Below, piece by piece: positions 34,638 to 46,318 of a DNA stretch of 64,000 bases (the first letter of the stretch is position 1; each line of letters opens with the position of its first letter). A model generated the notes under the pieces. The model was not told where the DNA came from. It did not search any database and worked only from the letters and a program-made list of their open reading frames with translations. Source of the DNA: Janthinobacterium agaricidamnosum (GTDB lineage Bacteria; Pseudomonadota; Gammaproteobacteria; Burkholderiales; Burkholderiaceae_D); the NCBI RefSeq assembly GCF_003667705.1, contig NZ_CP033019.1, positions 3,100,001-3,164,000 of the forward strand, in the 5' to 3' direction. The position numbers and the translations under genes were made by a program.

Positions 34638-37139
34638 CTACAGCTTGTAGTTCAGGGACAGCAGCACGCTGCGCGGCGCGCCGTAGCGTTCCAGCCCGCC
34701 CGACCACGCATAGCCGAGGCCCTGGTAGTAGCGGCGGTCCAGCACGTTGTCGACGCTGACGCGCAGCTGCACCTGCTCGCTCAGGCGGTAGCCGGCCGTC
34801 AAGCCGACGATGGCGTAGCCGCCCTGTTGCGTCAGGTAGCCCGTGTCGCGGCGGTATATCTTGTCCTGCGCGTACACGGAGCCGCCCAGATTCCAGCGCG
34901 CCAGGCTGCCGCGCAGCTGCACAGTCGTGTACAGCTTGAACAATTGCTTCGGCTCATCCGTGGCGATGCGCTGGCCGATGTTCGCCGCCACGCTGTCTTT
35001 CGTGTATTTGGCCAGCACATAGGTGTAGCCGCCGGCGATCTGCCAGCCCGGCAAAGGCGAGCCGGACACTTGCAGGTCGACGCCTTCGCTCTGCACCTGC
35101 CCGGCCGCGCGGGCGCAATAGATGGCGCCGCCCGTGGGGCAATTGACTTCATCGGCCATCGCGCGGTTATTCTGCTTGATGCGGAACAGCGCGCCGCCGG
35201 CATTGAGGCGGCCGCCGAAGTACTCGCCCTTGACGCCCACTTCCAGGTTGGTGCCGCTCAACGGCGGCAAAGTATTGCCGCGCATATCCAACGAGCTTTG
35301 CGGCTCGAAGATCTGCGTGCCGCTCGCATACACGGAGTGATGCTGGTCCAGGTCGTAGACGAGGCCCGCATACGGCGTAAACTTCGCGTTTTCCGTCAGG
35401 CCGCGCCGCCACGTGGGGTTGCTGGCATACCAGCCCGTCACGTCCTGCGCATACCAGCCGAAGCGCCCGCCCAGCACCAGGCGCAGCGGATCGGCCAGGC
35501 TGAAGTTGCCGGCCGCATAAATTCCCTTCTCATCCGTCTTGCGGCCCCAGTTGTACGGCTCGAACGGCGCGCCGTTCATGCGATAGGCATGGGGATTCCA
35601 CTGGCGGATGTCGATCACGCGCGTGCCGGCGCCCTCCCAGCTCTGACCCGCATCCGAATCGTCGTGGCGGTAGCTGGCGCCCACGATGACGTCGTGCTGG
35701 CGGCCGAACCAGGTGACGGGGCCGCTCAGGCGCCAGTCAGCCACCACCTGTTCCGTGTTGTACTTCCAGCCCGTTTCCGACTGGCCGAAGCGATAGATCT
35801 CGCCATCGATGCGGCTGTTGGTGGTGTTGCGCGTGCTGGACGAGGCATCGATGCGCGTGATGGCAAAGCGGCTGCGCCAGCCCTTCTCCAGCCTGGTTTC
35901 CAGGTCGGCGAAGACGACGTTGTTGTCGCGTTTCTGGAACGAGTCGGCATTGTTCAGGAAGGTCGAGCGCGGCAAGTCCATGTGGCGGCCGTCGGCAAAC
36001 GTCGGCAAGCCGACGAAGACGCCGTCGGTGCGGCTGTGCTGGCGCGAAAAGCCGATGCCGGCCGTGGTCGATGGCGTCAGGTCCGCTTCGACGATCGCAT
36101 ACACGGTGCCATTGGTGTTGTTGACCACATCGACGAAACTGTCGCTGTCGCGCCAGCTGGCCGCCACCCTCCCGCGCACGCTGCCCGAGGCGTTCAAGGC
36201 ATTGCCGGCGTCCACCGTCAATTGCCGGTCCTTCCAGCTGCCAAGGTGAGCGGACGCGTTCAGCAGAGGCGTGGCCGTGGGGCGCTTGCGTATCATGTTG
36301 ATGCTGCCCGACGGCGCGCCCGCCCCTTCCATCAAACCCGTGGCGCCGCGCACCACTTCCACCCGGTCGTACATCAGCATGTCGGCCGAGACGTTGCGTT
36401 CATTGAAACCCGTGACATCGAGCGGCAAGCCATCGACGTTGACGTGGCTCAAGGCAAAACCGCGCGCAAAATACGTGGTTTCCTGGTCGGACACGCCCTG
36501 CGTCTTGCCATAGATGCCAGGCGTGGCGCGCGCGACGTCCTGCAAGGTGGTCAAATCGAAATCTTCCATTTGCTGGCGCGCAATCACGCTGACCGTTTGC
36601 GGCGTGTGGCGCTGCGACAGGTTCAAGCCCGTGGCCGTCGACATGGCGCGCGCCGTATATAAACCCGTGCCTTCCGTAGCGCGGTCCGCCTCGGCGCTGA
36701 CGACCACGGCGGGCATGCTGGCCAGGCCGCCATCGGCCGTGCTGGCATTCATTTTGCGCAACATATAATTGCCGCTGCCGCCGTCCACCACGTCCAGGCC
36801 GCTGCCTTGCAGCAACGTTTGCAAGCCGGCCGCGACGCCATAACGGCCCTGCAAGCCCGGCGTCACCAGGCCGTCGAGCGCCACGCCCTGCGTGGACAGG
36901 TTCACGCCGGCGGCGATGGCAAACGAGGCCAGCGCATCGCGCAGGCTGCCGGCGGGGATGCTGTAGTCGCGTGTGCTGGCTGCCTGGCTGGCCTCGGCCG
37001 CCAGCGCCAAGTGCGGCAAAGTGGCGCCGGCGCCGGCGCCGCCCACGGCGAGAAACAAGACCAGCGCGGCGCGCACGGCGCCGGTGGTGGGATGGAGCGT
37101 CATGCGTGCTGCTGTCAACGTGCGGTGCTGCAAAGCCAT
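34638..37139 (-). CDS. TonB-dependent siderophore receptor with STN signalling domain (FecA/FpvA-like)
   Basis: An 833-residue transducer-type receptor. After the signal peptide (near LALAAEAS) comes an STN/secretin-TonB domain at about residues 55-130 (IPAGSLRDALASFAIAAGVNL, shown by ends), which contacts FecR. Then a TonB box region, plug (QTVSVIARQQMEDFDLTTL) and a 22-strand barrel ending in SLNYKL. Similarity of plug and barrel motifs is to ferric-hydroxamate or pyoverdine-type receptors. It follows fecR and fecI on the same strand, making a cell-surface signalling iron-uptake locus controlled by Fur through the box at 38845-38863. Confidence 0.92.
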   Translation of the reverse strand: MALQHRTLTAARMTLHPTTGAVRAALVLFLAVGGAGAGATLPHLALAAEASQAASTRDYSIPAGSLRDALASFAIAAGVNLSTQGVALDGLVTPGLQGRYGVAAGLQTLLQGSGLDVVDGGSGNYMLRKMNASTADGGLASMPAVVVSAEADRATEGTGLYTARAMSTATGLNLSQRHTPQTVSVIARQQMEDFDLTTLQDVARATPGIYGKTQGVSDQETTYFARGFALSHVNVDGLPLDVTGFNERNVSADMLMYDRVEVVRGATGLMEGAGAPSGSINMIRKRPTATPLLNASAHLGSWKDRQLTVDAGNALNASGSVRGRVAASWRDSDSFVDVVNNTNGTVYAIVEADLTPSTTAGIGFSRQHSRTDGVFVGLPTFADGRHMDLPRSTFLNNADSFQKRDNNVVFADLETRLEKGWRSRFAITRIDASSSTRNTTNSRIDGEIYRFGQSETGWKYNTEQVVADWRLSGPVTWFGRQHDVIVGASYRHDDSDAGQSWEGAGTRVIDIRQWNPHAYRMNGAPFEPYNWGRKTDEKGIYAAGNFSLADPLRLVLGGRFGWYAQDVTGWYASNPTWRRGLTENAKFTPYAGLVYDLDQHHSVYASGTQIFEPQSSLDMRGNTLPPLSGTNLEVGVKGEYFGGRLNAGGALFRIKQNNRAMADEVNCPTGGAIYCARAAGQVQSEGVDLQVSGSPLPGWQIAGGYTYVLAKYTKDSVAANIGQRIATDEPKQLFKLYTTVQLRGSLARWNLGGSVYAQDKIYRRDTGYLTQQGGYAIVGLTAGYRLSEQVQLRVSVDNVLDRRYYQGLGYAWSGGLERYGAPRSVLLSLNYKL

Positions 37140-37232
37140 GTAAACCCTTTCGATGGTTCGGATTGTTCGTTCTCTACCTTGTATGACGAAGCAATCTGCA
37201 AAAAGGGACAGGCAAGAAGTAAATTGGAGCAC

Positions 37233-37320
37233 GTCGGCTTACGCCCTGCGGGCTAAGCCGACCTACCATACCCGACAGGCGTAGGTCGGCTTAGCGTGGC
37301 AAGGCCACGCGTAAGCCGAC
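37233..37320. repeat. Intergenic GTCGGCTTA/TAAGCCGAC repeat, second locus
   Basis: Two inverted GTCGGCTTA...TAAGCCGAC modules lie back to back, sharing the GTCGGCTTA and AAGCCGACCTAC blocks of the element at 3881-3953. The region fills the gap between fecR (stop 37325) and the receptor start at 37139. It may attenuate or insulate expression between them; no function is demonstrated. Confidence 0.75.
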
Positions 37321-37324
37321 AAGC

Positions 37325-38302
37325 TCAAGCCGCCTCGACACTGATCCAGTAGCGCGTGCGGCGCGCCAGCCGGATCGGCAAGGCGCGCTGCAGCAAGAGC
37401 AGGATGTTCTCCGGGTCGTGCAACTGGAAGATGCCGTCCACGGGCATGGCGGCGAGCGCCGGATCGCAGCGCAGCACGCCATAGCGGTAGCGGGCTACCT
37501 GTTCGAGCACCTCGCCCAGCGGCATGCGCTCGGCGATCAGCACGCCCCGCAGCCAGGCGTCCGCATGCGGCGCCAGCGGCGTCAAGGCGGAAACGGCCGC
37601 GTCGTCAAAACTGCCCTGCCGGCCCGCATCGACCCTGCGCAAGGCGTCGGAAGCTTCCCTTGGCCGGATCTCGACGGCGCCCTCGCTGACGCTCACCTGC
37701 GTGCGCGGCGCCAGCACGCTGCCGCCGTGGCGCACGCTGAAGTGCGTACCGAGCGCGCGCACGACGCCATTACTGCTGCGCACGAGGAACGGGCGCGCCG
37801 GCACGGCCCCGTCGTGCGCCGTGGCGACGTGTATTTCCCCGGCATGCAAGACCACCAGCCGCGCCGCGCCGTCAAAGCGCACGTCGATGGCCGTGTCCGT
37901 ATTGAGTACCAGTTGCGTGCCATCGGGTAATGTCATGTGGCGGATTTCGCCCCTGGCCGTGCGGATGGCCGCGCGCCACGCTTGCCACGGCGCCGACTGG
38001 CTGGCCAGCCACAGTGCCGGTCCGGCCACGATCAGCCCGGCCAGGCCGTAGAGCACGGCACGCCGCTGCGGCGACTGCGGCGCCCCGTCCGCCGCCTGGC
38101 GCAGCACCGGCGGCACGCTGGCCAGGGTGCCGCACACGAGCTCGGCCCTTTTCCAGGCCGCTTCGTGCGCGGGATCGCTGGTGCGCCAGGCCTGGAAGGC
38201 TTGCTGTTCGTCAACGTTCAAAGGCCCCCCATGCAAGCGCACCAGCCATTGCGCCGCCGCGCGGGCGGCGCGCGGGTCGATGGCAGCCGTGCTGGCGTTC
38301 AC
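37325..38302 (-). CDS. fecR: FecR-family anti-sigma regulator
   Basis: A 325-residue inner-membrane signal relay. The N-terminal DUF4880 segment (AAAQWLVRLHGGPLNVDEQQAF, shown by ends) binds the sigma factor. A single membrane helix (VLYGLAGLIVAGPALWLA) is followed by the periplasmic FecR domain (GEIRHMTLPDGTQLVLNTDT and the STN-contact region at the C-terminus). Its ATG overlaps the fecI stop by 4 bp. It transmits ligand binding by the receptor to the sigma factor. Symbol is by family. Confidence 0.9.
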   Translation of the reverse strand: MNASTAAIDPRAARAAAQWLVRLHGGPLNVDEQQAFQAWRTSDPAHEAAWKRAELVCGTLASVPPVLRQAADGAPQSPQRRAVLYGLAGLIVAGPALWLASQSAPWQAWRAAIRTARGEIRHMTLPDGTQLVLNTDTAIDVRFDGAARLVVLHAGEIHVATAHDGAVPARPFLVRSSNGVVRALGTHFSVRHGGSVLAPRTQVSVSEGAVEIRPREASDALRRVDAGRQGSFDDAAVSALTPLAPHADAWLRGVLIAERMPLGEVLEQVARYRYGVLRCDPALAAMPVDGIFQLHDPENILLLLQRALPIRLARRTRYWISVEAA

Positions 38303-38805
38303 AGGATCAAGAGGATGCAGCGCTCGAACGCCTGCACCATGTAGCGCTTGATGCTGCGCTCGCTCACGCCCAGGCGCCGGGCGATTTCTCCATAAGCGAG
38401 GCCATCGACATGCGCCAGCAGGAAGGCGTCGCGCACGAGCGGCGGCAAACCATCGAGCATGGCATCGATGCGCTGCAAGGCTTCCAATACCAGCAAACGC
38501 TCTTCCGGCGACTGCATCAGCAATTCAGGCTGCTGCGCCAGGGTTTCCAGCCACGCCTGCTCCAGCGACAGGCGCCGGTAATGGTCGATCAGCAGGCGCT
38601 GCGCCACGGTGGTGAGATAGGCGCGCGGTTCGCGCAGGCTGTGCCTTCCCTCGGGCGGCGCCGTCAGCAGGCGGACGAAGGTATCGTGCGCCAGGTCGGC
38701 CGCATGGTCGGCGCACTGCAGCTTGGCGCGCAGCCAGCGCATCAGCCAGCCGTGGTGGCTGCTGTAGATGCCTGCTATCGACTCGCTGGACTGCGCAATG
38801 TTCAC
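38299..38805 (-). CDS. fecI: FecI-like ECF sigma factor
   Basis: A 168-residue iron-starvation ECF sigma factor. Region 2 includes DLAHDTFVRLL and PRAYLTTVAQRLLIDHYRR; region 4 includes LPPLVRDAFLLAHVDGLAYGEIARRLGVSERSIKRY, given by its ends. GTG 38805 has GGAG at good spacing and is preferred over TTG 38826. It directs transcription of the receptor and perhaps other genes. It leads a three-gene surface-signalling locus, and a Fur box lies 40 bp upstream. Confidence 0.9.
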   Translation of the reverse strand: MNIAQSSESIAGIYSSHHGWLMRWLRAKLQCADHAADLAHDTFVRLLTAPPEGRHSLREPRAYLTTVAQRLLIDHYRRLSLEQAWLETLAQQPELLMQSPEERLLVLEALQRIDAMLDGLPPLVRDAFLLAHVDGLAYGEIARRLGVSERSIKRYMVQAFERCILLIL

Positions 38806-38844
38806 TCGGGACTCCAATGCGCGCAAGGCAAGGCGCGACTAATT

Positions 38845-38863
38845 GATAATAATTCTCATTATC
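38845..38863. promoter_or_regulatory. Fur box upstream of fecI
   Basis: GATAATAATTCTCATTATC is a 19-bp match to the Fur consensus GATAATGATAATCATTATC with an intact GATAAT/ATTATC inverted core. It sits about 40 bp upstream of the sigma factor start, so iron-replete repression is expected. Confidence 0.88.
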
Positions 38864-38982
38864 ACAAATCCTGGCCTCCGGCGTCAATGCCGGCGCCTGC
38901 CTATCGCTGGAAACCGTTGTTTCAGCGCGGTTACCGGCTGCTAAGTAACCCCCAATAAATTATTGTGATTTCTGACTTCCAT

Positions 38983-39074
38983 AACCGGCGCTCTGCAAGG
39001 TGGCCGACGAGGCTTGCTCACTGCTAGCAGTGATCGCACTGCGTCGCAGCGAGCGCCTTGCATAGCATCCGGTT
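38983..39074. repeat. 92-bp imperfect stem-loop between fecI and the DUF3617 gene
   Basis: Outer arms at 38983-39000 (AACCGGCGCTCTGCAAGG) and 39056-39074 are nearly perfect reverse complements with a one-base bulge. Inside lie further dyads, including CACTGCTAGCAGTG (39020-39033). No gene covers it. It may be a structured RNA, a palindromic repeat or a mobile palindrome remnant. Confidence 0.55.
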
Positions 39075-39089
39075 CTGTTTGTCATAAAT

Positions 39090-39596
39090 TCACACTAATT
39101 TTCCGAGGATTACATAGCGGTTGAGATACAAGCTCTTCATGACCATGCCGCCGCGCATTTTCTTCGCACCCGGCGCCAGCCCTGCGGGACAGGCACCGAG
39201 GAATACGCCCGCCAGTTCCGTGCGTTGCACCTCGGTCTTGCCGTTCAGTTCGATAGTGGTATCGGCGGTCAGGGTATACGCCTTGGCCAGGTCGCCCTTG
39301 AAACTGCCCGCCAGCTTGGCGCCAGGACAGCTGGACTGGAAAGTATAGCTGTCGCCCTGGCGGCTTTGCGACGCGATCTGGCATTCCTGCTCGAAATCGC
39401 TCCACAAGTCGTCGTCGATCAGGCGGTCGCGTTGCTGATCAACGCAAATTTCCCAGGAAAACGGCGAGGTCGCGGGCGTCACCTTCCACAGCCCCGTGGC
39501 ACGCTGCAAGCGCTGCGCCGGCTCCGCCGCCGAGGCGGACGCGGCTGCGCACAGGGGAAGGATCATCATCAGGAACAGGGTCGCGCTGCGTTTCAT
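39090..39596 (-). CDS. DUF3617-type periplasmic protein
   Basis: A 168-residue secreted protein with signal peptide (cleavage near ASASAAEP). The mature portion has a lipocalin-like pattern of Trp and Cys residues (GLWKVTP, WEICVD, CQIASQS, SSCPGAKLAG) typical of DUF3617 proteins, which are of unknown function and usually envelope-located. ATG 39596 has GGAA upstream and is preferred over 39602. It stands alone between the stem-loop and a small membrane gene. Confidence 0.6.
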   Translation of the reverse strand: MKRSATLFLMMILPLCAAASASAAEPAQRLQRATGLWKVTPATSPFSWEICVDQQRDRLIDDDLWSDFEQECQIASQSRQGDSYTFQSSCPGAKLAGSFKGDLAKAYTLTADTTIELNGKTEVQRTELAGVFLGACPAGLAPGAKKMRGGMVMKSLYLNRYVILGKLV

Positions 39597-39656
39597 GGGC
39601 ATTCCATTCGCTAAAAGTTTAAATATAGCAAAGAGGAACGCGCGCAGGCCGCACGC

Positions 39657-39827
39657 TTAGCCGTGCATCCCGGGCCTGGCGGCCAATACGAAGGGAATGG
39701 CAAACGGCCCCAGGAGCACCACCAGGATGGCCCTGACAGCCGTAGTTTTCAAGGAGCGGCGTTTGGCAATGAAGAGGCAAACGAAAGCCGACAGCGACCA
39801 GATCAAAGCAGGCAAGTATGCAGTCAT
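39657..39827 (-). CDS. Small two-helix membrane protein
   Basis: About 56 residues beginning MTAYLPALIWSLSAFVCLF with a second hydrophobic helix (AVRAILVVLLGPFAIPFVL) joined by a basic loop (AKRRSLK). GGAG precedes ATG 39827 by about 6 bases; ATG 39830 is one codon earlier. Shape resembles small phage-shock or membrane-stress peptides, but I recognise no family. Short genes in high-GC sequence can be spurious; the two clean helices support it. Confidence 0.5.
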   Translation of the reverse strand: MTAYLPALIWSLSAFVCLFIAKRRSLKTTAVRAILVVLLGPFAIPFVLAARPGMHG

Positions 39828-39987
39828 CATGCACTCCAGATGCGCCTTGCAAGGCAGGAGAACCATGCTGACACGGAAACGCGGGCATCGCAATGGCAGA
39901 TTGGGCATCTGCCATTGCGCCTTGCGGCCAGCGGCCTCTTTTTCAGCCGTTCTTAAGGCTGCAGGCAACTGGCGGCGGGCGAGACGG

Positions 39988-41448
39988 TCAGTGCTGACCG
40001 ATCTTCATGATCTTCAACGCATTCGTGCCGCCGACCTTGCCCATCGGCTCGCCCCAGGTCAGCACGACGGTGTCGCCCTTGGTCACGACTTTATGTTCCA
40101 CCAGCAAATCTTCCGCCTGCTGCAAAACCTTGTCGCGGTCCGTGCCGGACGTCAGTTCCAGGGTGCTGACGTTGCGGTACAGGGCCAGCTTGCGGCGCGT
40201 GCCCACGCTCGGGGTCAGCGCGACGATGGGAATATCGATGTTGCAACGGCTCATCCACAGGGCTGTGGAGCCCGATTCCGTCAGGGTAGCGATCGCTTTC
40301 ACGCGCAGGTGGTGGGCCGTAAACAGCGCGCCGTAGGCGATCGACTGGTCGATGCGCGAAAACGTGGCGTTGAGGAAATCGGCATCGAGCTTGCAGGTAT
40401 CCCACTTTTCCGCGTCCAGGCAGATGGCGGCCATCGCTTCCACCGTTTCGATCGGATAGCGGCCCGACGCCGTTTCCGCCGACGTCATGACGGCATCCGT
40501 GCCGTCGAGCACTGCATTGGCCACGTCGGACACTTCCGCGCGCGTCGGCACGGCGTTGACGATCATCGATTCCATCATCTGCGTTGCCGTAATGGCAAGC
40601 TTATTCGACGCGCGCGCCATCTTGATCATGCGCTTTTGCAGGGCCGGCACGGCCGCGTTGCCCACTTCCACGGCCAAATCGCCACGGGCCACCATGATGC
40701 CGTCGGAAGCATCGAGAATTTCCTGCAGCGCGGGAATGGCTTCCGCCCGTTCGATCTTGGCGATCATCATCGGCTTGTGGTCCCACGCTTCGCCGGCGAT
40801 ATTGGCCAGCTGGCGCGCCATGACCATGTCCGTGGCGTTTTTCGGGAAGGAGACGGCTACGTAATCGGCCTGGAAGCTCATCGCCGTTTTCACGTCTTCC
40901 ATGTCCTTGGCCGTCAGGGCCGGGGCCGACAAGCCGCCGCCCTGGCGGTTGATGCCCTTGTTGTTCGACAATTCGCCGCCGATTTTCACGGTCGTGTGGA
41001 TTTCGCTGCCGACGACCTTGTCCACCGTCAGGACGATGAGGCCATCGTTGAGCAGCAGCACGTCGGCAGCGCGCAAGTCGCGCGGCAATTCCTTGTAGTC
41101 GAGGCCGCAGCGCTCGATGTTGCCCAGTTCGCCGTTTTCGCCCCATTTCGCGTCGAGGATGAACTTGGCGCCGTTTTCCAGGAAAATCTTGCCTTCTTCA
41201 AACTTGCCGACGCGAATTTTCGGGCCTTGCAAGTCGGCCATGATGGCCACTTCGCGGCCGCACAGCGCTGCCGCTTCGCGCACCATGCGGGCGCGGTCGA
41301 TATGGTCTTGCGCCTTGCCATGCGAGAAGTTCAGGCGCACGACGTCGACGCCGGCCTTGAACATGCGGACCAGGGTATCGATATCGTTCGAAGCGGGGCC
41401 AATGGTGGAAACGATCTTGGTGGCGCGTTGCTGTACTTGCATGGTCAT
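39988..41448 (-). CDS. pyk: Pyruvate kinase
   Basis: A 486-residue pyruvate kinase producing pyruvate and ATP from phosphoenolpyruvate and ADP. Signature segments: TKIVSTIGPASND, the substrate-binding IMVARGDLAVEVG, the catalytic Lys region PMMIAKIERAEA and the helix MMESMIVNAVPTRAEVSDVANA (shown by its ends). The C-terminal allosteric domain is complete. ATG 41448 is chosen; ATG 41442 is also possible. A GC-rich stem-loop (41485-41507) lies in the 90-bp gap after gap, on the same strand. Confidence 0.96.
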   Translation of the reverse strand: MTMQVQQRATKIVSTIGPASNDIDTLVRMFKAGVDVVRLNFSHGKAQDHIDRARMVREAAALCGREVAIMADLQGPKIRVGKFEEGKIFLENGAKFILDAKWGENGELGNIERCGLDYKELPRDLRAADVLLLNDGLIVLTVDKVVGSEIHTTVKIGGELSNNKGINRQGGGLSAPALTAKDMEDVKTAMSFQADYVAVSFPKNATDMVMARQLANIAGEAWDHKPMMIAKIERAEAIPALQEILDASDGIMVARGDLAVEVGNAAVPALQKRMIKMARASNKLAITATQMMESMIVNAVPTRAEVSDVANAVLDGTDAVMTSAETASGRYPIETVEAMAAICLDAEKWDTCKLDADFLNATFSRIDQSIAYGALFTAHHLRVKAIATLTESGSTALWMSRCNIDIPIVALTPSVGTRRKLALYRNVSTLELTSGTDRDKVLQQAEDLLVEHKVVTKGDTVVLTWGEPMGKVGGTNALKIMKIGQH

Positions 41449-41538
41449 GGTGTGCTGCTTTCTATAAAGTTCGTGCTGCTGCAAGGGCCGGCCTTGTGGG
41501 CCGGCCGTCCTGGTGCGCTGGATCAGCGCTGGTTCTTC

Positions 41539-42549
41539 TTACTTGGCCGCCATCAGGGCGACCGTGGTGTCGAGCATGCGGTTCGAGAAACCCCACTCGT
41601 TGTCGTACCACGACGACACTTTCACGAGGCGGCCCGACACCTTGGTCAAGGTTGAATCGAAGTTCGACGAGGCCGGGTTGTGGTTGAAGTCGATGGAAAC
41701 GAGCGGTTCCGTCTGGTAGGTGAGGATGCCTTTCAGCGCGCCTTCCGACGCCGTTTTCAGCAAGGCATTCACCTCTTCCACCGTGGTATCGCGCTTGGCG
41801 ATAAAGGACAGGTCGACCAAGGAGACGTTGATGGTCGGCACGCGCACGGCGAAACCATCGAGCTTGCCATTGAGTTCCGGCAAGACGAGGCCCACGGCGG
41901 CCGCCGCACCCGTCTTGGTGGGGATCATCGAATGCGTGGCCGAACGGGCGCGGCGCAAGTCTTCATGCATCACGTCGGAGAGTACCTGGTCGTTCGTGTA
42001 GGCATGCACGGTGGTCATCAGGCCCGATTCGATGCCGATGGCGTCGTTGAGGGGTTTGACCAATGGCGCGAGGCAATTCGTCGTGCACGAAGCATTCGAA
42101 ATCACTGTGTCCGATGCCTTCAAGACATGCTGGTTGACGCCGAACACGATGGTAGCGTCCACGTCCTTGCCGCCCGGCGCGGAAATGATGACTTTCTTTG
42201 CCCCGCCCTTCAGGTGGGCCGAGGCTTTTTCCTTGGTCGTGAAGAAACCCGTGCATTCGAGCACGACGTCGACACCGAGTTCTCCCCATGGAATCAGGGC
42301 CGGGTCGCGCTGCGCGAAGACGCGGATGCGGTCGCCGTTGACGAGCATGTTCTCGCCGTCGATGGTGACGACGCCGGGAAACTTGCCGTGCACCGTGTCG
42401 TAGCGCGTCAGATGCGCATTCGACTTGGCGTCGCCCAGGTCGTTGATGGCGACGATTTCGATATCCTGCTGCTTGCCGCCTTCATAAAACGCGCGCAAGA
42501 CGTTGCGGCCGATGCGGCCATAGCCATTGATGGCAACTTTGATGGTCAT
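41539..42549 (-). CDS. gap: Glyceraldehyde-3-phosphate dehydrogenase, type I
   Basis: A 336-residue GAPDH with NAD-binding INGYGRIGR, active-site Cys in [12 protein letters not shown] and C-terminal [13 protein letters not shown]. It oxidises glyceraldehyde-3-phosphate to 1,3-bisphosphoglycerate. The start has an excellent AAGGAG site. Gene order ppc-gap-pyk on one strand clusters lower glycolysis with the PEP branch point, but gaps of 90-126 bp and a repeat suggest separate transcription units. Confidence 0.97.
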   Translation of the reverse strand: MTIKVAINGYGRIGRNVLRAFYEGGKQQDIEIVAINDLGDAKSNAHLTRYDTVHGKFPGVVTIDGENMLVNGDRIRVFAQRDPALIPWGELGVDVVLECTGFFTTKEKASAHLKGGAKKVIISAPGGKDVDATIVFGVNQHVLKASDTVISNASCTTNCLAPLVKPLNDAIGIESGLMTTVHAYTNDQVLSDVMHEDLRRARSATHSMIPTKTGAAAAVGLVLPELNGKLDGFAVRVPTINVSLVDLSFIAKRDTTVEEVNALLKTASEGALKGILTYQTEPLVSIDFNHNPASSNFDSTLTKVSGRLVKVSSWYDNEWGFSNRMLDTTVALMAAK

Positions 42550-42603
42550 GCTGTCTCCTTGTTGTTTTCTACTGAGTTCGTAAAGCCAACCCAAGTGCAA
42601 AGC

Positions 42604-42671
42604 TGGGGTCAGACCCGGCGGGGGAATACGCCCCAGTGGGGCGCATTCCGATCACGCAGTGACTGACCCCA
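42604..42671. repeat. Dispersed GGGGTCAGACCC-type palindrome, copy 4 (expanded loop)
   Basis: GGGGTCAG and CTGACCCC arms are separated by about 50 bases containing an inner GGGGAATACGCCCC / GGGGCGCATTCC pairing. It fills the gap between gap and ppc. It is the most diverged copy and looks like the core element with a second palindrome nested in its loop. Confidence 0.7.
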
Positions 42672-42675
42672 AAAA

Positions 42676-45429
<2,754 letters not shown>

Positions 45430-45770
45430 GGTATGTATTTCCTGGGGCGGCCACGGCGGCACCGCACAGATTGCGTAGTACGCGCTCCCCGGCCGGGAAA
45501 CGCCCATCATCCGATTTTTGTAGTAAATTTACCTTATTGCTTCACCATCCTCTTGATTTTCATCAATAAAATCCATGCTCAAAGGGCCGACAAGGGCCTG
45601 CAAGCTATTTACCAGGGCAACAATATGAAAATTTACTACGCATTTAAGCGAAAGGCAATCAACTTTTGTCTTTCGAGGATCAAAAGTGACGGCGCAACAC
45701 ACAGGGCCGGCGCTCTCCTGTATGCTGCGGATGAAACAAGGATGTAATCCACATCTTATGAACGATGCCC
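45430..45770. other. 341-bp divergent regulatory region between ppc and nsrR
   Basis: No gene that I accept. A+T-richer than its surroundings. It holds an 11-bp inverted repeat, GTAGTAAATTT (45520-45530) and AAATTTACTAC (45629-45639), about 100 bp apart, and a small dyad TTGAT-TTTC-ATCAA near 45555-45568. The nsrR operator candidate at 45741-45755 is at its right edge. Confidence 0.5.
45741..45755 (+). promoter_or_regulatory. Possible NsrR autoregulatory operator
   Basis: GATGT-AATCC-ACATC is a perfect 5-bp dyad, extended to AAG-GATGT...ACATC-TT, just before the nsrR start. It carries the AAG-ATG / CAT-CTT outline of NsrR boxes with non-standard spacing. Binding is inferred. Confidence 0.4.
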
Positions 45771-46226
45771 ATGCGACTGACTGCCTACACTGACTACACC
45801 CTGCGCACCCTGATGTACCTGGGCGTGCACCGCGACCACCTTGTCACCATCCAGGACATCGCCGACCTGCATGCGATTTCCAAGAATCACCTGATGAAGG
45901 TGGTGCACCAGCTGGGCCTGTCGGGCATCGTGGAAACCGTGCGTGGGAGGAATGGCGGCCTGCGCCTGGCGCGCGACCCGGCCGAGATCAATATCGGCAC
46001 CGTGGTACGCGAAACGGAAAATGACTTTTTTATGGCGGAATGTTTTAACAAGGAAAACAATACCTGCCCGCTGACGCCCGATTGCCTGCTGAAAGCCAAG
46101 CTGGGCCAGGCCACGGCCGCCTTCCTGGCCGTGCTCGACACGGTAACCCTGGCATCGATACTCGAAGCGACGCCGGGCGCGCCGGCGCTGGCGGCGGGCG
46201 TGATTCCCCTGCACGTGGCAAAGTAA
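45771..46226 (+). CDS. nsrR: NsrR-like nitric-oxide-sensing Rrf2 repressor
   Basis: A 151-residue Rrf2 protein beginning MRLTAYTDYTLRTLMYLG, the NsrR N-terminal pattern. Winged helix at residues 1-75 (SKNHLMKVVHQLGLSG). The [Fe-S] cysteines Cys91, Cys99 and Cys105 lie in CFNKENNTCPLTPDC, matching NsrR rather than IscR. NO disrupts the cluster and relieves repression. The likely target is the hemerythrin-hmp operon 4.5 kb away, which has an NsrR-like box (50979-51001). ATG 45765 is two codons earlier and also possible. Confidence 0.88.
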   Translation: MRLTAYTDYTLRTLMYLGVHRDHLVTIQDIADLHAISKNHLMKVVHQLGLSGIVETVRGRNGGLRLARDPAEINIGTVVRETENDFFMAECFNKENNTCPLTPDCLLKAKLGQATAAFLAVLDTVTLASILEATPGAPALAAGVIPLHVAK

Positions 46227-46318
46227 GGCCATACCAATGTTGCGCAACTGCCGCGCCGGGAAGTAGCATGCGAAACGTGGGCTGAAGAAATGGCAGAAAA
46301 CACTGCCCTGACTGCCGG

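Noticed and set aside
38983..39074. The 92-bp stem-loop as a terminator
   Set aside because: No T-tract follows either arm, and the stem has bulges and a long inner region. I list it as a repeat or structured element instead.
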